A DNA stretch of 37,702 nt, taken from a virus. The position numbers were made by a program, and so were the translations under genes. The DNA lies in IMG/VR virus record IMGVR_UViG_3300009098_000015, positions 1 through 37,702 of that record; one strand, 5' to 3'. A model generated the notes under the pieces. It saw nothing but the letters and a program-made list of their open reading frames with translations. It ran no database searches and was not told where the DNA came from. Position 1 is the stretch's first letter. The number at the start of each line of letters is the position of its first letter. Shown here piece after piece: positions 30,054 through 37,702 of this stretch.

Positions 30054-30853
30054 ACTGCTTTTAATATCGGCAATCCGCTTGCAGAAAGTATAGGAACGTA
30101 AATCGTAGTACATCTACAATTAATTACTTCATTTGCTGGTAATGACATATCTCCAGGATACATACATTGATAACCACCTACTATGAAATAATCGGTGTTT
30201 TCTACCTGCTGACCGTTCGCGTCCACATGATTAGGCCGCGTGTTATTATCAAGTATTGATAACCATTGCTTTGCAGTGAGGTAATCTGCATCTTCGTTTC
30301 CTAAAGCCGCCCCGCAATTAGCCGCAGTAGTTGTTTCCGTTCTGCTTATCATCATAGCCCTGTAGCGTGTAAATCCGTCAGAGCCTAAAGTATCTTCCAA
30401 ATAGGTGGCTTGCTCCGATAGTGTCATGTCGGCGCTGTCTGATAAGGCCTTTCTTATCTTTTCACGAGTGGTTTCTGTTACATCTGAAACTCGCTGAGCA
30501 GCATGGTCTGTAAAGAAAGCTTGCATAAGCCTTGACCACTTCTCGCTAAAAAACGACATGATGCCCTTTTGAGAGCGTCCAACGCTGTTTATCCAGCGCC
30601 GGGTATATGCGGCCTGCCTAACGCCAATTTTTAAATACAGGTCACGATAGGCGGTTTCTACAGGTTGTTTTGAGACGAGATAATCAGCAAGTTCCGGCGT
30701 GATGCTGCCATATCGTTTGATATGGTTCAAAACCGGCGCTACCTGTGCCTTTAATGCAGTTCTGAATAGCTTAAATCCATATCGCTCATAGCCACCATGC
30801 AACTTTCGCCATTGTAACTCAAATTCTGCTATATTGATATTTACGGTATTCAC
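30050..30853 (-). CDS. Minor head protein, SPP1 gp7 / Mu F-like
   Basis: 267 aa. C-terminal signature: MMISRTETTTAANCGAALGNED, AKQWLSILDNNTRPNHVDANGQ and a final PGDMSLPANEVINCRCTTIYV, the hallmark 'RTE….W.t..D.rtR..H…G…F.vGG…PgD…a.e..nCRC' pattern of phage head morphogenesis proteins. The N-terminal ~150 residues are helical. It follows the portal gene with an ATGA overlap. It likely sits inside the head and is ejected with DNA. Confidence 0.9.
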   Translation of the reverse strand: MNTVNINIAEFELQWRKLHGGYERYGFKLFRTALKAQVAPVLNHIKRYGSITPELADYLVSKQPVETAYRDLYLKIGVRQAAYTRRWINSVGRSQKGIMSFFSEKWSRLMQAFFTDHAAQRVSDVTETTREKIRKALSDSADMTLSEQATYLEDTLGSDGFTRYRAMMISRTETTTAANCGAALGNEDADYLTAKQWLSILDNNTRPNHVDANGQQVENTDYFIVGGYQCMYPGDMSLPANEVINCRCTTIYVPILSASGLPILKAV

Positions 30854-32256
30854 ATGCCCAGCCCTGCACCGGCTGTAATAGTCGAATCTGTCAATTGTAT
30901 GTCTTCCAATAATTGATAGGTTTTTTTGACGAGTAACTTATCAGCCATCGGATCAAGTATTTTACCAAAACCCTGGAATTCGCGCTTCTCATTGTATGTA
31001 AGATGATCCATTGCGTTCAATGCCTGTGCCGTCTTTAGGAAATCATCGGCCAGTTCAGGCAACACGGAATAATCAAACATCCACATTAACCGCTCTCCTG
31101 GTTTTTCGTATTGAGGGCATGTATCGCGGGTCAGTTTATCGGTTATCAGGTTGCCCAATGTCATTACCGGGTTGTAGATGAACTGCTTCATGTGGGCATC
31201 TACGTTATTGTCAGTAGATGCGCTCATATCGTTCAATAATGTAATTGGAACCTGATATGCATTAGCTATATCTACCCTGTCAAACCGAAGCGATTCAATA
31301 ATCTGCAAATCGGCTGACGGTAACCCGAACTGTGTCCATTTTGCCGGTGCCCCAGATACGAAAATTCGTTTAACCAAATCATATCCGTTCTTTGCTTCGG
31401 ATATCTGCTGCTTAATATCATTCTTTACCTTCGGATCGCTAATAGGCGGAACTCCCGGTGCAGCCTCCGGGGATAACATGCCATATACGCCGCCGTTCTT
31501 CATTTGTTTGTTCTGTTCAATCCTTGCATCTTTGTTTTTTACAAGCGTCATTATCTGCGCACGTAATGGTGATTGCCCGTATAGCTGGCTGCCGTAGGTG
31601 GTAAACTCAGGATTGAATGTCTTGAAATGGCTCACCGCATCGCCTGGGAAGTCAGGTATTTCCATCGTATAATTGCGCGAATTATACACGTTGTACCCCT
31701 TTACTGGCTTTAGTTCACCGCCTGATATGATGTGAATATATGGGGATGGCAATACATACATTTGCGTCCATTTCCGCGACTTTGGCAACCCTACATAGTA
31801 GTTATAGCTATTACCTGTAAGCAGGTAAAATCCGGCCAATTGTTTTAACCATTCTGTTGTGGTTTGGTATGGATTCGGCTTTTGTATCAGGTCATTAAGC
31901 TGCGCAATATACGTTTCCTGTATGCCTTTAATTTGGATTCGATAAAACTCAGCTTTCACCATATCGGATTGACGCAGAACTTTATATTTCTGCGCTTGCT
32001 GAATTTTATCCTCTTTAATGGAGTATAATATCAGCGGACAGTAAGATAGCTTGCTTAAAATTCTGTCAATACAGGTATAAACATCGCCGTTGCCCTGGTA
32101 GCCATTTTGTACGTAATTTAGTGGATTGTCATTGAAATAGATAGGTTGATTGTCGCCTATCCACCGGAACATATTCTCATTATAAAGCCCCACAGCGGCG
32201 AGGGTATTAACCACGTCTTTCTTAGTAAATAAGCCCAGCCTGTTCAATATGTCCAT
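30850..32256 (-). CDS. Portal protein, HK97 family
   Basis: 468 aa. Family features: VYTCIDRILSKLSYCPLILY near the N-terminus, LIQKPNPYQTTTEWLKQLAGFYLLTGNSYNYYVG, DAVSHFKTFNPEFTTYGSQLYGQSPL and LRFDRVDIANAYQVPITLLNDMSASTDNNVDAHMKQFIYNPVMTLGNLITDKLTRD, the standard phage_portal series. It forms the dodecameric ring through which DNA is packaged and ejected. Lies between the large terminase and the minor head gene. Confidence 0.92.
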   Translation of the reverse strand: MDILNRLGLFTKKDVVNTLAAVGLYNENMFRWIGDNQPIYFNDNPLNYVQNGYQGNGDVYTCIDRILSKLSYCPLILYSIKEDKIQQAQKYKVLRQSDMVKAEFYRIQIKGIQETYIAQLNDLIQKPNPYQTTTEWLKQLAGFYLLTGNSYNYYVGLPKSRKWTQMYVLPSPYIHIISGGELKPVKGYNVYNSRNYTMEIPDFPGDAVSHFKTFNPEFTTYGSQLYGQSPLRAQIMTLVKNKDARIEQNKQMKNGGVYGMLSPEAAPGVPPISDPKVKNDIKQQISEAKNGYDLVKRIFVSGAPAKWTQFGLPSADLQIIESLRFDRVDIANAYQVPITLLNDMSASTDNNVDAHMKQFIYNPVMTLGNLITDKLTRDTCPQYEKPGERLMWMFDYSVLPELADDFLKTAQALNAMDHLTYNEKREFQGFGKILDPMADKLLVKKTYQLLEDIQLTDSTITAGAGLGM

Positions 32257-32296
32257 TGGCTAACAAATATATTGTTTTATTATTGATTTGCAAATG

Positions 32297-33586
32297 TTAC
32301 CATTTATATCCGATTTCTTCTTCCTCGTCTGGAATATTTGGTGGGATGTATTTTCTAATGGTTTCTTCGGAATCTCCCCATCCTGAGTTTGACCAATTGA
32401 ATTGGTTAGCTGATAATTGATTTTGAATAGCGTACCGTGCCGCGTCTAAAAGGTGGTTAAACATATCTATTGGCGTGCCTGATTTTTTGTCATTCCATGC
32501 ATAGTTATTCAATTCCTTAATTAAATTTATACTATCTGGATCAATTATCAGATGATAATCCTGCATAATCGCAATACCGGCTGATATGCTGCCGGGGCCT
32601 TTTACAGCTTCGATTATATTTAAACCCTTTGATTGTATTTCGGTTATTAGTCTTGGCTCTGCACTATCGGCTACGATTAAACTATCACCTGCATGATATT
32701 TATCGCGCTCAGCTATATCAGATGTAGTTAGCCGCTGTTCATAAAAACACTCCTTTAGGAAAATTCGCTTTGTGGATGAATGGATAGATGTTTTTATTAA
32801 AGTAGACGGATCGACGCTAAAGCCAAAATCCTGCCCAAATACCGGCACAGAGTGTTCTTCAAAATCACCTATTGACCAATTGGTATAAATAACACCTTCG
32901 GCCTTATCGAGCCATCCGCCCAATATTACATGCTTATATTTTACTGGATTTTTAAATTCAAGTTCTTTAACCTCTTGCACAAAAGAAGGGTCAAGGTTTT
33001 TTTCATTATCCCTGTAATCGGAATGGATGTAAGTCACATTACCTTTTACGCCATTCCATCCCGGTTCAATACCGGCTTCCTCAAAGTACTTTTTGTATAT
33101 CCAATGCTCTTTTGTGGCAGGGTTAAGTATAAGTATTACCCGGTTTTGTACACCTTTTTGCCTGATTGAGAAGTTTATCTTATCGAAAATCTTCTCGTCT
33201 GTCAACTCCTCGGCTTCGTCAATTATCCATGTCGTTACACCCTGTAATGATTTTAAATTAGCTGTTTGATCGCCTGATGACGTTTTAATACCCCTGAAAA
33301 TTATCTGGCTTCCTGATTTACGATTTACAACCTCTGTTTTATTTATATCGAAATGGTTTTCAAATCCCATTAAGTTTATCTTTTCCTCAAACTCCGGGAT
33401 GATTGATAAATGCGCCGATGTCATCGTACTGCGTGTAAACAGTATTTTATGTCCTACCTCGAACGATAATGCGCTGGCAAACGTACCTACGGCGAATGAT
33501 TTTGCTGATCCCCTACCGCCGGTTATGACGAAATAGCGGGTATTTGAAAGATATAATGGCTTATACTTCAGGTTTAGTAATATCAT
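32297..33586 (-). CDS. terL: Terminase large subunit (PBSX/Terminase_3 type)
   Basis: 429 aa. Walker A GGRGSAKS (23-30), Walker B WIIDEAEEL with D123-E124, and motif ILILNPATKEHWIYKKY. The RNase H-like nuclease half contains the three acidic positions: GQDFGFSVDP, LIVADSAEP and FNHLLDAARYAI. It drives ATP-dependent packaging and cuts the concatemer. It overlaps the small subunit gene by 26 nt. Confidence 0.95.
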   Translation of the reverse strand: MILLNLKYKPLYLSNTRYFVITGGRGSAKSFAVGTFASALSFEVGHKILFTRSTMTSAHLSIIPEFEEKINLMGFENHFDINKTEVVNRKSGSQIIFRGIKTSSGDQTANLKSLQGVTTWIIDEAEELTDEKIFDKINFSIRQKGVQNRVILILNPATKEHWIYKKYFEEAGIEPGWNGVKGNVTYIHSDYRDNEKNLDPSFVQEVKELEFKNPVKYKHVILGGWLDKAEGVIYTNWSIGDFEEHSVPVFGQDFGFSVDPSTLIKTSIHSSTKRIFLKECFYEQRLTTSDIAERDKYHAGDSLIVADSAEPRLITEIQSKGLNIIEAVKGPGSISAGIAIMQDYHLIIDPDSINLIKELNNYAWNDKKSGTPIDMFNHLLDAARYAIQNQLSANQFNWSNSGWGDSEETIRKYIPPNIPDEEEEIGYKW

Positions 33587-33875
33587 CCGACATTCTTATA
33601 CTTATATCCTGATGTTTATCATCTTCGAAACCTAAAGCGCCTTTAAGGGTGAATGATATAGGGTTATCAGGGTCACCGGCTAATTGAATTGGTATTAACT
33701 TAGAGGCAAGTTTATAAAATTCGGTTGGGTTTTGTTTACCCCATGCAGAAAGTCTAACATCATCATCATCCTGTAATTCGCTAAAAGCCTGAGCGAAAGC
33801 ATCTTTCACTAAAATAGTCACCTTATTTTTAGCCCCAACTGGCCTGCCTGGCGCTTCTCCTTTTACAAAAGGCAT
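33561..33875 (-). CDS. Terminase small subunit-like protein
   Basis: 104 aa. FVKGEAPGRPVGAKNKVTILVKDAFAQAFSELQ is the 'GRPkGakNk' opening of small phage packaging proteins (DUF5681-type) that stand in for the small terminase subunit; the middle is helical and the C-terminus is disordered and acidic. It lies immediately before terL with overlap, the usual place. Recognition of the packaging site is inferred from position. Confidence 0.75.
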   Translation of the reverse strand: MPFVKGEAPGRPVGAKNKVTILVKDAFAQAFSELQDDDDVRLSAWGKQNPTEFYKLASKLIPIQLAGDPDNPISFTLKGALGFEDDKHQDISIRMSDDITKPEV

Positions 33876-33906
33876 TTTATTATAATTTATTTATTTATAA
33901 TCAAAA

Positions 33907-34470
33907 TTACAAATTAAACTTACCAAAAAAACTATCCGCTGCAAGTTTATTTTTATCAAATTTGGTTTTCTGCCTGAATGGCTGTATCTCTTTATACTGC
34001 AAGGCACCACACTTATACTGCTGAACCATGGTTTTAATATCGTATTCACCAACTCCAAAATCAGCATGACAACCAACTTCACGCAACATCAACAATGATT
34101 CATATTGTAATTGAACATGCTCTGACTTTAGTGTTTTTCTATCAGAAAGTAACAAGTCAGATTCTTTTGCCTTTATTTCGATAATTAAAGGCCGTGGTGG
34201 TAAGAAAATATATAAGTCTGGCATTTTATACTCACAGGCCTGCATCGACCTTATATTGGCTAAAAATGGGCTTAAATGCAATCCTGCTGCAAAATCAGAT
34301 AAAAACATAATATGTTGCTCGGTCAGCCATTTGCATATCAATGTTTGTAAGTCGGTTTCTGCATTTCTGCTGCTGCGCCTGTTTTTATCTTCTTCCTCTG
34401 TAACTACTGTATGTTTTTTAGCTGATTTAATACCTATCAGTCCATACTCAATCTTTTTGTCTGTGTTCAT
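33907..34470 (-). CDS. VRR-NUC-type nuclease
   Basis: 187 aa from ATG 34470 (a start at 34497 is possible). The core reads LQTLICKWLTEQHIMFLSDFAAGLHLSPF, then CEYKMPDLYIFLPPRPLIIEIKAKESDLLL, with the PD-x(n)-ExK triad as PD of KMPDL and EIK of IIEIKAK, followed by HVQLQYESLLMLREVGCHADFGVG. This is the VRR-NUC/Holliday-resolvase-like fold seen in many phages. It could resolve branched DNA before packaging. It lies between replication and packaging genes. Confidence 0.8.
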   Translation of the reverse strand: MNTDKKIEYGLIGIKSAKKHTVVTEEEDKNRRSSRNAETDLQTLICKWLTEQHIMFLSDFAAGLHLSPFLANIRSMQACEYKMPDLYIFLPPRPLIIEIKAKESDLLLSDRKTLKSEHVQLQYESLLMLREVGCHADFGVGEYDIKTMVQQYKCGALQYKEIQPFRQKTKFDKNKLAADSFFGKFNL

Positions 34471-34630
34471 ATAACCATTGTTTAGCCTTGTCATCATTAA
34501 TAAATTCCTCCCTCTCCCTGATATATTGCTCGATTATACCGGGCACGTATTTGCGTGGTGGCTTTTTGGGGAATTTCAATTCTGGCTGGATGTTGCCGTT
34601 CATGTCGGATCTTAATTTTTTAGGTGGCAT
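34448..34630 (-). CDS. Small basic protein, 60 aa
   Basis: From ATG 34630: MPPKKLRSDMNGNIQPELKF, followed by PKKPPRKYVPGI and a charged helix (EQYIREREEFINDDKAKQWLYEH). The frame extends upstream to 34672 inside the primase-like gene, so the later Met is preferred (11-nt overlap). Pro/Lys-rich start and helical end suggest a nucleic-acid-associated adaptor; family unknown. Overlaps the nuclease start. Confidence 0.55.
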   Translation of the reverse strand: MPPKKLRSDMNGNIQPELKFPKKPPRKYVPGIIEQYIREREEFINDDKAKQWLYEHRQKD

Positions 34631-35465
34631 ATTCGGCAAATTGATTTTTATACCCCTTATAAACATTGGCAACCGGCTTTTCTAAGTCAATATCAGAACC
34701 GGTCATTGACCTGAAATTTTGCTCAACCAAGCCTACAACTGTATCGTAATCCAAACCAAAAGTATTACAATATCCGGCTACTCTTACCAAAAAACTATGT
34801 TTTGCGCCATCAACAAACAGATCAGTTAATTGCGCTTTCTTAACAGCTCTTTCAAATACACGCTCAGTATTGGTTTCATAGGATTGACTGCGATTTATTT
34901 TAATCACCTGCGGCTTTGATATCTGTGTAAATATCTCAGCCCTGTGGTTGACATGGGCATTATCATCATAAGAATAACCGCGAAGGCTTGCTACGTTGGA
35001 CGGCGCAGTATCGCATTTTATACCAAACTGCTTAAAAACGTTTTTTAAAGCCTGTAAATGTAATTTATGCTTCTCAGGAAAAGCTATCGGAACAAGGCCC
35101 CATATCCCATATCCACTGGCTGAAAAGCCGCAATACGATATATATGGCAGATTACCTATTTCATGCGTCAACTCCTCGAAATTATCGATATGTTCATTCC
35201 CTTTGTAATCAATATCGAATTGTATTAACCCAGAGTGTTTAATCAGATGCGCCTCGTCCCGTTTGGTAAATGTACCACTCGGGGTAATCGCCGGGATAAG
35301 CGCCTTTGCATCGTCGCGGGATTTTTTATCTTCCATCATCCTGATGGCATCAATTTTCTCCTTGTGTTTTCGTGAATTAATAAAAGTGAGTAAGTTAATA
35401 TCTACCGGAGTAGTGTCGAAATAGTTAGTGTAACAACTTACAGTTACGTTCATTACTGATTCCAT
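34620..35465 (-). CDS. BT4734/VirE-N-like (primase-type) protein
   Basis: 281 aa. DAIRMMEDKKSRDDAKALIPAITPSGTF, then LIKHSGLIQFDIDYKGN (DxD as D-I-D) and YISYCGFSASGYGIWGLVPI are the signature of the BT4734-like/VirE N-terminal domain, common in Bacteroidota mobile elements and often fused to helicases. The domain resembles archaeo-eukaryotic primase catalytic cores. Here it is not fused but lies next to a separate helicase gene. Residues 200-281 are helical. A second Met (35453) is an equally good start. Confidence 0.8.
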   Translation of the reverse strand: MESVMNVTVSCYTNYFDTTPVDINLLTFINSRKHKEKIDAIRMMEDKKSRDDAKALIPAITPSGTFTKRDEAHLIKHSGLIQFDIDYKGNEHIDNFEELTHEIGNLPYISYCGFSASGYGIWGLVPIAFPEKHKLHLQALKNVFKQFGIKCDTAPSNVASLRGYSYDDNAHVNHRAEIFTQISKPQVIKINRSQSYETNTERVFERAVKKAQLTDLFVDGAKHSFLVRVAGYCNTFGLDYDTVVGLVEQNFRSMTGSDIDLEKPVANVYKGYKNQFAEYAT

Positions 35466-35651
35466 AATCGTGTTAATTTAACAACCGTGTTAGCTATCGT
35501 GTTAACATGCATCCCTACATATAGGGATGCTGTATTAACATAACATACGTTAGCCTGAAAATTTAGTATGTTAACATACTTTGCAAAAACTGCGTTTTTG
35601 ATATAGTTAGCCATGTTAATTAGTATATTTTAGTGTGTTAACATAGTAGTT
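35466..35651. other. Iteron-like TGTTAA array with hairpins, probable origin or operator region
   Basis: 186 bp with no gene. TGTTAA-type boxes occur at 35471 (TGTTAATTTAACA), 35488, 35500 (TGTTAACA), 35533, 35569 (14-bp palindrome GTATGTTAACATAC at 35566-35579), 35614 and 35636 (TGTTAACA); two more follow in the 3' end of the helicase gene near 35678-35700. A 9-bp hairpin GCATCCCTA/TAGGGATGC lies at 35509-35530 and a 7-bp one CAAAAAC/GTTTTTG at 35584-35600. It separates helicase from primase-like genes. Confidence 0.65.
35509..35530. repeat. 9-bp hairpin within the TGTTAA array
   Basis: GCATCCCTA (35509-35517) and TAGGGATGC (35522-35530) are perfect complements around CATA. No U-tract follows on either strand, so it is not a standard terminator. 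Confidence 0.7.
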
Positions 35652-36815
35652 TTAAAATGGGCAATCTTCATCAAGTGTGTTAATATCGTAGTTAACATGG
35701 CTATTTCCATTTAAACGCGGTTTTTGAACCAATTCCTTTTTTAGTCTACTATATACCTTTTGAGCTACATCATGAAAAATCCACCCGTCATTTATATAAA
35801 AAGTTATAAACTCTCTCGACTTACTCATACCAAAAGTTACCCCATATCTCATAAAATAATCCTTAACCTGATCCTGTAGTTCACTGTACTTGTATTCCAT
35901 TTTAGACCTGAACACAGCATCCAAAACCTGGGAATGTGTTTCAGGCGGAACATCTACCGGTGTGAGTGCGCGTTTGCCTTTTGGTGGTTCTATCAATGGG
36001 ATATCAGATATATAAGGAATCCCATATTCATCAATTTTGAAACCAAATGGAATAAATTCTTTGCTGCGGCAGTACTCTGGCTTAACTATCATTTGGTCAG
36101 GGTTCTGTAAATCCTTTGAGACGGAAATAACAGATTCGGCTTTATTTGTTAACTCAGAGCCAACGTGACCACGGGCGTTATTGTCTCCTTTGTTGGTGTG
36201 TAGAACTACGGCGATGTGGATATTGAGTTCCTCTGACCATTTAAGTAATTTTGAGGTTATCATACTTGATTGCTCCTCATCGTTTATAGATGTTATAAGG
36301 TCGCGGATGCCGTCGATAACAACAAAGCCTAAATTTTCGGTATTATATAAAGCGTACTCAATAATTTCAAGGCGCTCATTTGGGGTGTATTTACGTAGTC
36401 CAGCGGCGGTAAGATTGACAGGTTCTTCACGGTTAGATAGCTTGGCGACACGCCTGATAACTCTTTGCAGGTGAAACCGTGATTGTTCCGTGTCGAATAG
36501 AAATATATTCTTTTGATTGTCAGGCAGGCTTACTTTCATCTTCTGCATAAGCCAGTCTCCGGTTTCAGCAGCAGCAAGCGCCATAGCCATAGCGAACGTC
36601 TTACCCTGTTTGGCTTTGCCGATCCATAGTGAAATATTACCAAGCGTTCCAATTTCTGAATTTAACTCACCGTCCAATATTTCAAAACATATTGGAGGCG
36701 TTTCTATAAACTCTTTTGCTGTAACAATAGCAGCCTGGAGTTTTTCTCCGATTGAGGATAATTTAATATTCTCATCAGGTATTGAAACTGTTGGGTCGAT
36801 TAGAATAACGGTCAT
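35652..36815 (-). CDS. RecA-fold replicative helicase (RepA/AAA_25-like)
   Basis: 387 aa. Walker A is GKAKQGKT (66-73), with a DTEQSRFHLQRVIRR block following (as in RepA/RAD55-like ATPases), Walker B FVVIDGIRDL (D168), and a late VVLHTNKGDNNARGHVGSEL corresponding to the sensor/arginine-finger strand of hexameric helicases. The C-terminal ~100 residues hold a winged-helix-like segment (YSELQDQVKDYFMRYGVTFGMSKSREFITFYINDGWI). It should be the phage replication helicase. It lies beside the repeat array and upstream of the primase-like protein. Confidence 0.85.
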   Translation of the reverse strand: MTVILIDPTVSIPDENIKLSSIGEKLQAAIVTAKEFIETPPICFEILDGELNSEIGTLGNISLWIGKAKQGKTFAMAMALAAAETGDWLMQKMKVSLPDNQKNIFLFDTEQSRFHLQRVIRRVAKLSNREEPVNLTAAGLRKYTPNERLEIIEYALYNTENLGFVVIDGIRDLITSINDEEQSSMITSKLLKWSEELNIHIAVVLHTNKGDNNARGHVGSELTNKAESVISVSKDLQNPDQMIVKPEYCRSKEFIPFGFKIDEYGIPYISDIPLIEPPKGKRALTPVDVPPETHSQVLDAVFRSKMEYKYSELQDQVKDYFMRYGVTFGMSKSREFITFYINDGWIFHDVAQKVYSRLKKELVQKPRLNGNSHVNYDINTLDEDCPF

Positions 36816-36816
36816 G

Positions 36817-37098
36817 TTATAAAGCTATTAAGTGTCTTTCAATAGCTTCTTTAATACGTGGCTTTAAATCCGGCATTTGGACAAACCATTGCAGATAACG
36901 TATTTCATCGCCGGAAATTAATGTCTTTAATTCACGGCCTTTATACTTGCCGAATGGCATAAGTTCGACAGGATTGTTTTGTGGTAAGTGTTTAATGTAA
37001 TTTCCGCATCCATTACAATATGCGGAAATGTGAGGCCCGGCTTGGCGAGGCGTGTAGTCATTTATTAAGCCGCATTTTTGGCAGTTAATATCTTCCAT
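36817..37098 (-). CDS. Zinc-ribbon protein with DUF3820-like C-terminus
   Basis: 93 aa. Residues 1-35 contain two CxxC pairs (CQKCG, CNGCG), a zinc ribbon. Residues about 45-90 read ELMPFGKYKGRELKTLISGDEIRYLQWFVQ, the DUF3820-like module also found at the C-terminus of exodeoxyribonuclease X (MpFGKyKGk….YLqWf). It may recruit to DNA replication intermediates. Its stop is 1 nt before the helicase start. Confidence 0.75.
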   Translation of the reverse strand: MEDINCQKCGLINDYTPRQAGPHISAYCNGCGNYIKHLPQNNPVELMPFGKYKGRELKTLISGDEIRYLQWFVQMPDLKPRIKEAIERHLIAL

Positions 37099-37229
37099 TT
37101 GATAAAGAAACCTGGCATATAAGGAAATGCTCAGGTTGTTAAATTATCAATAAATATCTTGCGGTAAATCTGCTCCTTATTTCAGATTACCAATCTCCTA
37201 ATCTACTATTTCCACCACACAAAAACAAA

Positions 37230-37424
37230 TTATTTATCACCACCAGTTCGCTTAGCCATACGCTTCCTGTTTTTCCTAATCCCTAAATGATATAGACAGG
37301 CCATAGTTAAGTTATCGAATTTCTTTAAAATATCATTCTTTTGTTTTTCAGACAGCGATACCGTATGAGATTTCTTCTTATTCTCTTCCCGTAATGTGCG
37401 CGGTCTGCCTAAGCGTTTCTCCAT
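37230..37424 (-). CDS. Small basic protein, possible DNA-binding regulator
   Basis: 64 aa. MEKRLGRPRTLREENKKKSH opens with a GRPR AT-hook-like motif, followed by TVSLSEKQKNDILKKFDNL (strand-helix as in ribbon-helix-helix proteins) and a very basic tail (RKNRKRMAKR). It is the first gene of the leftward early operon, with a consensus -7 box 4 nt before its ATG, and diverges from the gene at 37581. Probably an early regulator. The 131 nt between it and the DUF3820-like gene holds no gene I can support. Confidence 0.6.
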   Translation of the reverse strand: MEKRLGRPRTLREENKKKSHTVSLSEKQKNDILKKFDNLTMACLYHLGIRKNRKRMAKRTGGDK

Positions 37425-37428
37425 AAAA

Positions 37429-37436
37429 CAAAGATA
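37429..37436 (-). promoter_or_regulatory. Consensus -7 box TATCTTTG (leftward early promoter)
   Basis: Exact TAnnTTTG on the minus strand, ending 4 nt before the ATG at 37424, so the transcript would be leaderless. The -33 position has only TTTA. ATTTTGTTAT occurs twice in this divergent region (37440-37449, 37510-37519). Confidence 0.5.
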
Positions 37437-37526
37437 GTAATTTTGTTATAATAAACTAAATATTTGTTTAACTAAAATTAATCTATTTGATAATCAGTTA
37501 GTTACAACCATTTTGTTATTAAGCTA

Positions 37527-37556
37527 TTGACAATACCAAAACCTTTTGTACCTTTA
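37527..37556 (+). promoter_or_regulatory. Rightward promoter TTG-N19-TACCTTTA
   Basis: TTG at 37527-37529, 19 nt, then TACCTTTA at 37549-37556, followed by a 24-nt leader to the ATG at 37581. It forms a divergent pair with the leftward box at 37429-37436. Confidence 0.5.
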
Positions 37557-37580
37557 TATCGTAAAACAAATTAAAAACTT

Positions 37581-37702
37581 ATGAAAACAAAACTAACCCA
37601 ATCCTTCCGCCACGTATTCGCTGGCGAGGGTGATAACAGAGAGATGGCGGTGGTGTTTATAGCACTGTTCGTTCCGGTAATGATGTTGATAACGGTGTTT
37701 GG
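37581..37702 (+). CDS. Truncated small membrane protein (N-terminal part)
   Basis: ATG at 37581 with an A-rich leader (AAATTAAAAACTT). Forty full codons are present: MKTKLTQSFRHVFAGEGDNR then EMAVVFIALFVPVMMLITVF, a membrane helix running off the right edge. Family unknown. It diverges from the leftward early operon. Confidence 0.55.
   Translation, partial: MKTKLTQSFRHVFAGEGDNREMAVVFIALFVPVMMLITVF

Noticed and set aside
36181-36822. Two long plus-strand open frames over the helicase
   Set aside because: They are shadows of the helicase, which has Walker motifs in the correct frame; their amino-acid composition is unstructured.
1-37702. CRISPR array, integrase, restriction-modification pair or complete toxin-antitoxin locus
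   Set aside because: No regularly spaced repeats, no recombinase motifs, no endonuclease beside the adenine methyltransferase, and no convincing toxin partner for the small regulators.
37581-37702. Window ends joining as a circular genome
   Set aside because: Reading the right-edge gene across into position 1 gives a different frame from the fragment ending at 104 and soon stops, so the ends give no sign of being contiguous.

Overview
The window is most of a tailed-phage genome (prophage or free phage) of siphovirus type, from a host in the Bacteroidota, probably Sphingobacteriaceae (Mucilaginibacter/Pedobacter-like). The host call rests on promoters of the form TTTG-N19/20-TAnnTTTG, A/T-rich starts without a Shine-Dalgarno sequence, Bacteroidota-type domains (BT4734/VirE-N primase-like, MBG, He_PIG), and the overall look of the proteins. 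There is no integrase, no ribosomal RNA, no complete tRNA, no CRISPR array and no insertion sequence. Most genes lie on the minus strand, so the late region is transcribed from high to low coordinates.

Layout from right to left. 37.6-34.4 kb is an early/replication block: a small basic protein behind a consensus promoter, a zinc-ribbon/DUF3820-like protein, a RecA-fold helicase, a non-coding stretch full of TGTTAA boxes and hairpins that looks like an origin or operator array, a VirE-N/primase-like protein and a VRR-NUC nuclease. 33.9-25.5 kb holds packaging and head genes: terminase small and large subunits, portal, SPP1 gp7-like head protein, HK97 prohead protease and HK97 capsid. A plus-strand cassette (27.6-30.05 kb) interrupts it with a small HTH regulator under a 22-bp perfect palindrome and a secreted beta-helix/Ig-like protein. 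25.1-18.9 kb is an accessory block inside the structural operon: small proteins, a SAM methyltransferase, a sugar-nucleotide epimerase-like SDR, a GT31-like enzyme, a three-domain glycosyltransferase fusion and a GT4 enzyme. This is the most unusual feature of the window and suggests phage-directed glycosylation of the virion or host surface. 18.9-6.1 kb holds connector and tail genes: gp6-like connector, head closure, HK97 gp10-like, tail terminator, tail tube, tail chaperones G and GT joined by a clear -1 frameshift site, tape measure, a large tail-tip protein, an Mtd-N-like protein and a 1082-aa fibre with a Sec signal peptide.

6.1-5.4 kb is a plus-strand adenine methyltransferase module bracketed by 13-bp inverted repeats. 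5.4-2.5 kb is the lysis region: several small membrane proteins, a stand-alone response-regulator receiver domain, a small gene with its own promoter and terminator, a 25-aa membrane peptide and a GH19-like endolysin. 2.4-0 kb carries plus-strand accessory genes (HNH endonuclease, DUF6283-like) and a minus-strand holin-like pair.

Tightly overlapping starts and stops (ATGA) recur through the minus-strand operons and support many genes under 60 codons. Everything on the plus strand between 5.4 and 30.1 kb looks like moron-type accessory DNA set into a minus-strand late operon. All family assignments were made by eye from motifs; no database search was run.
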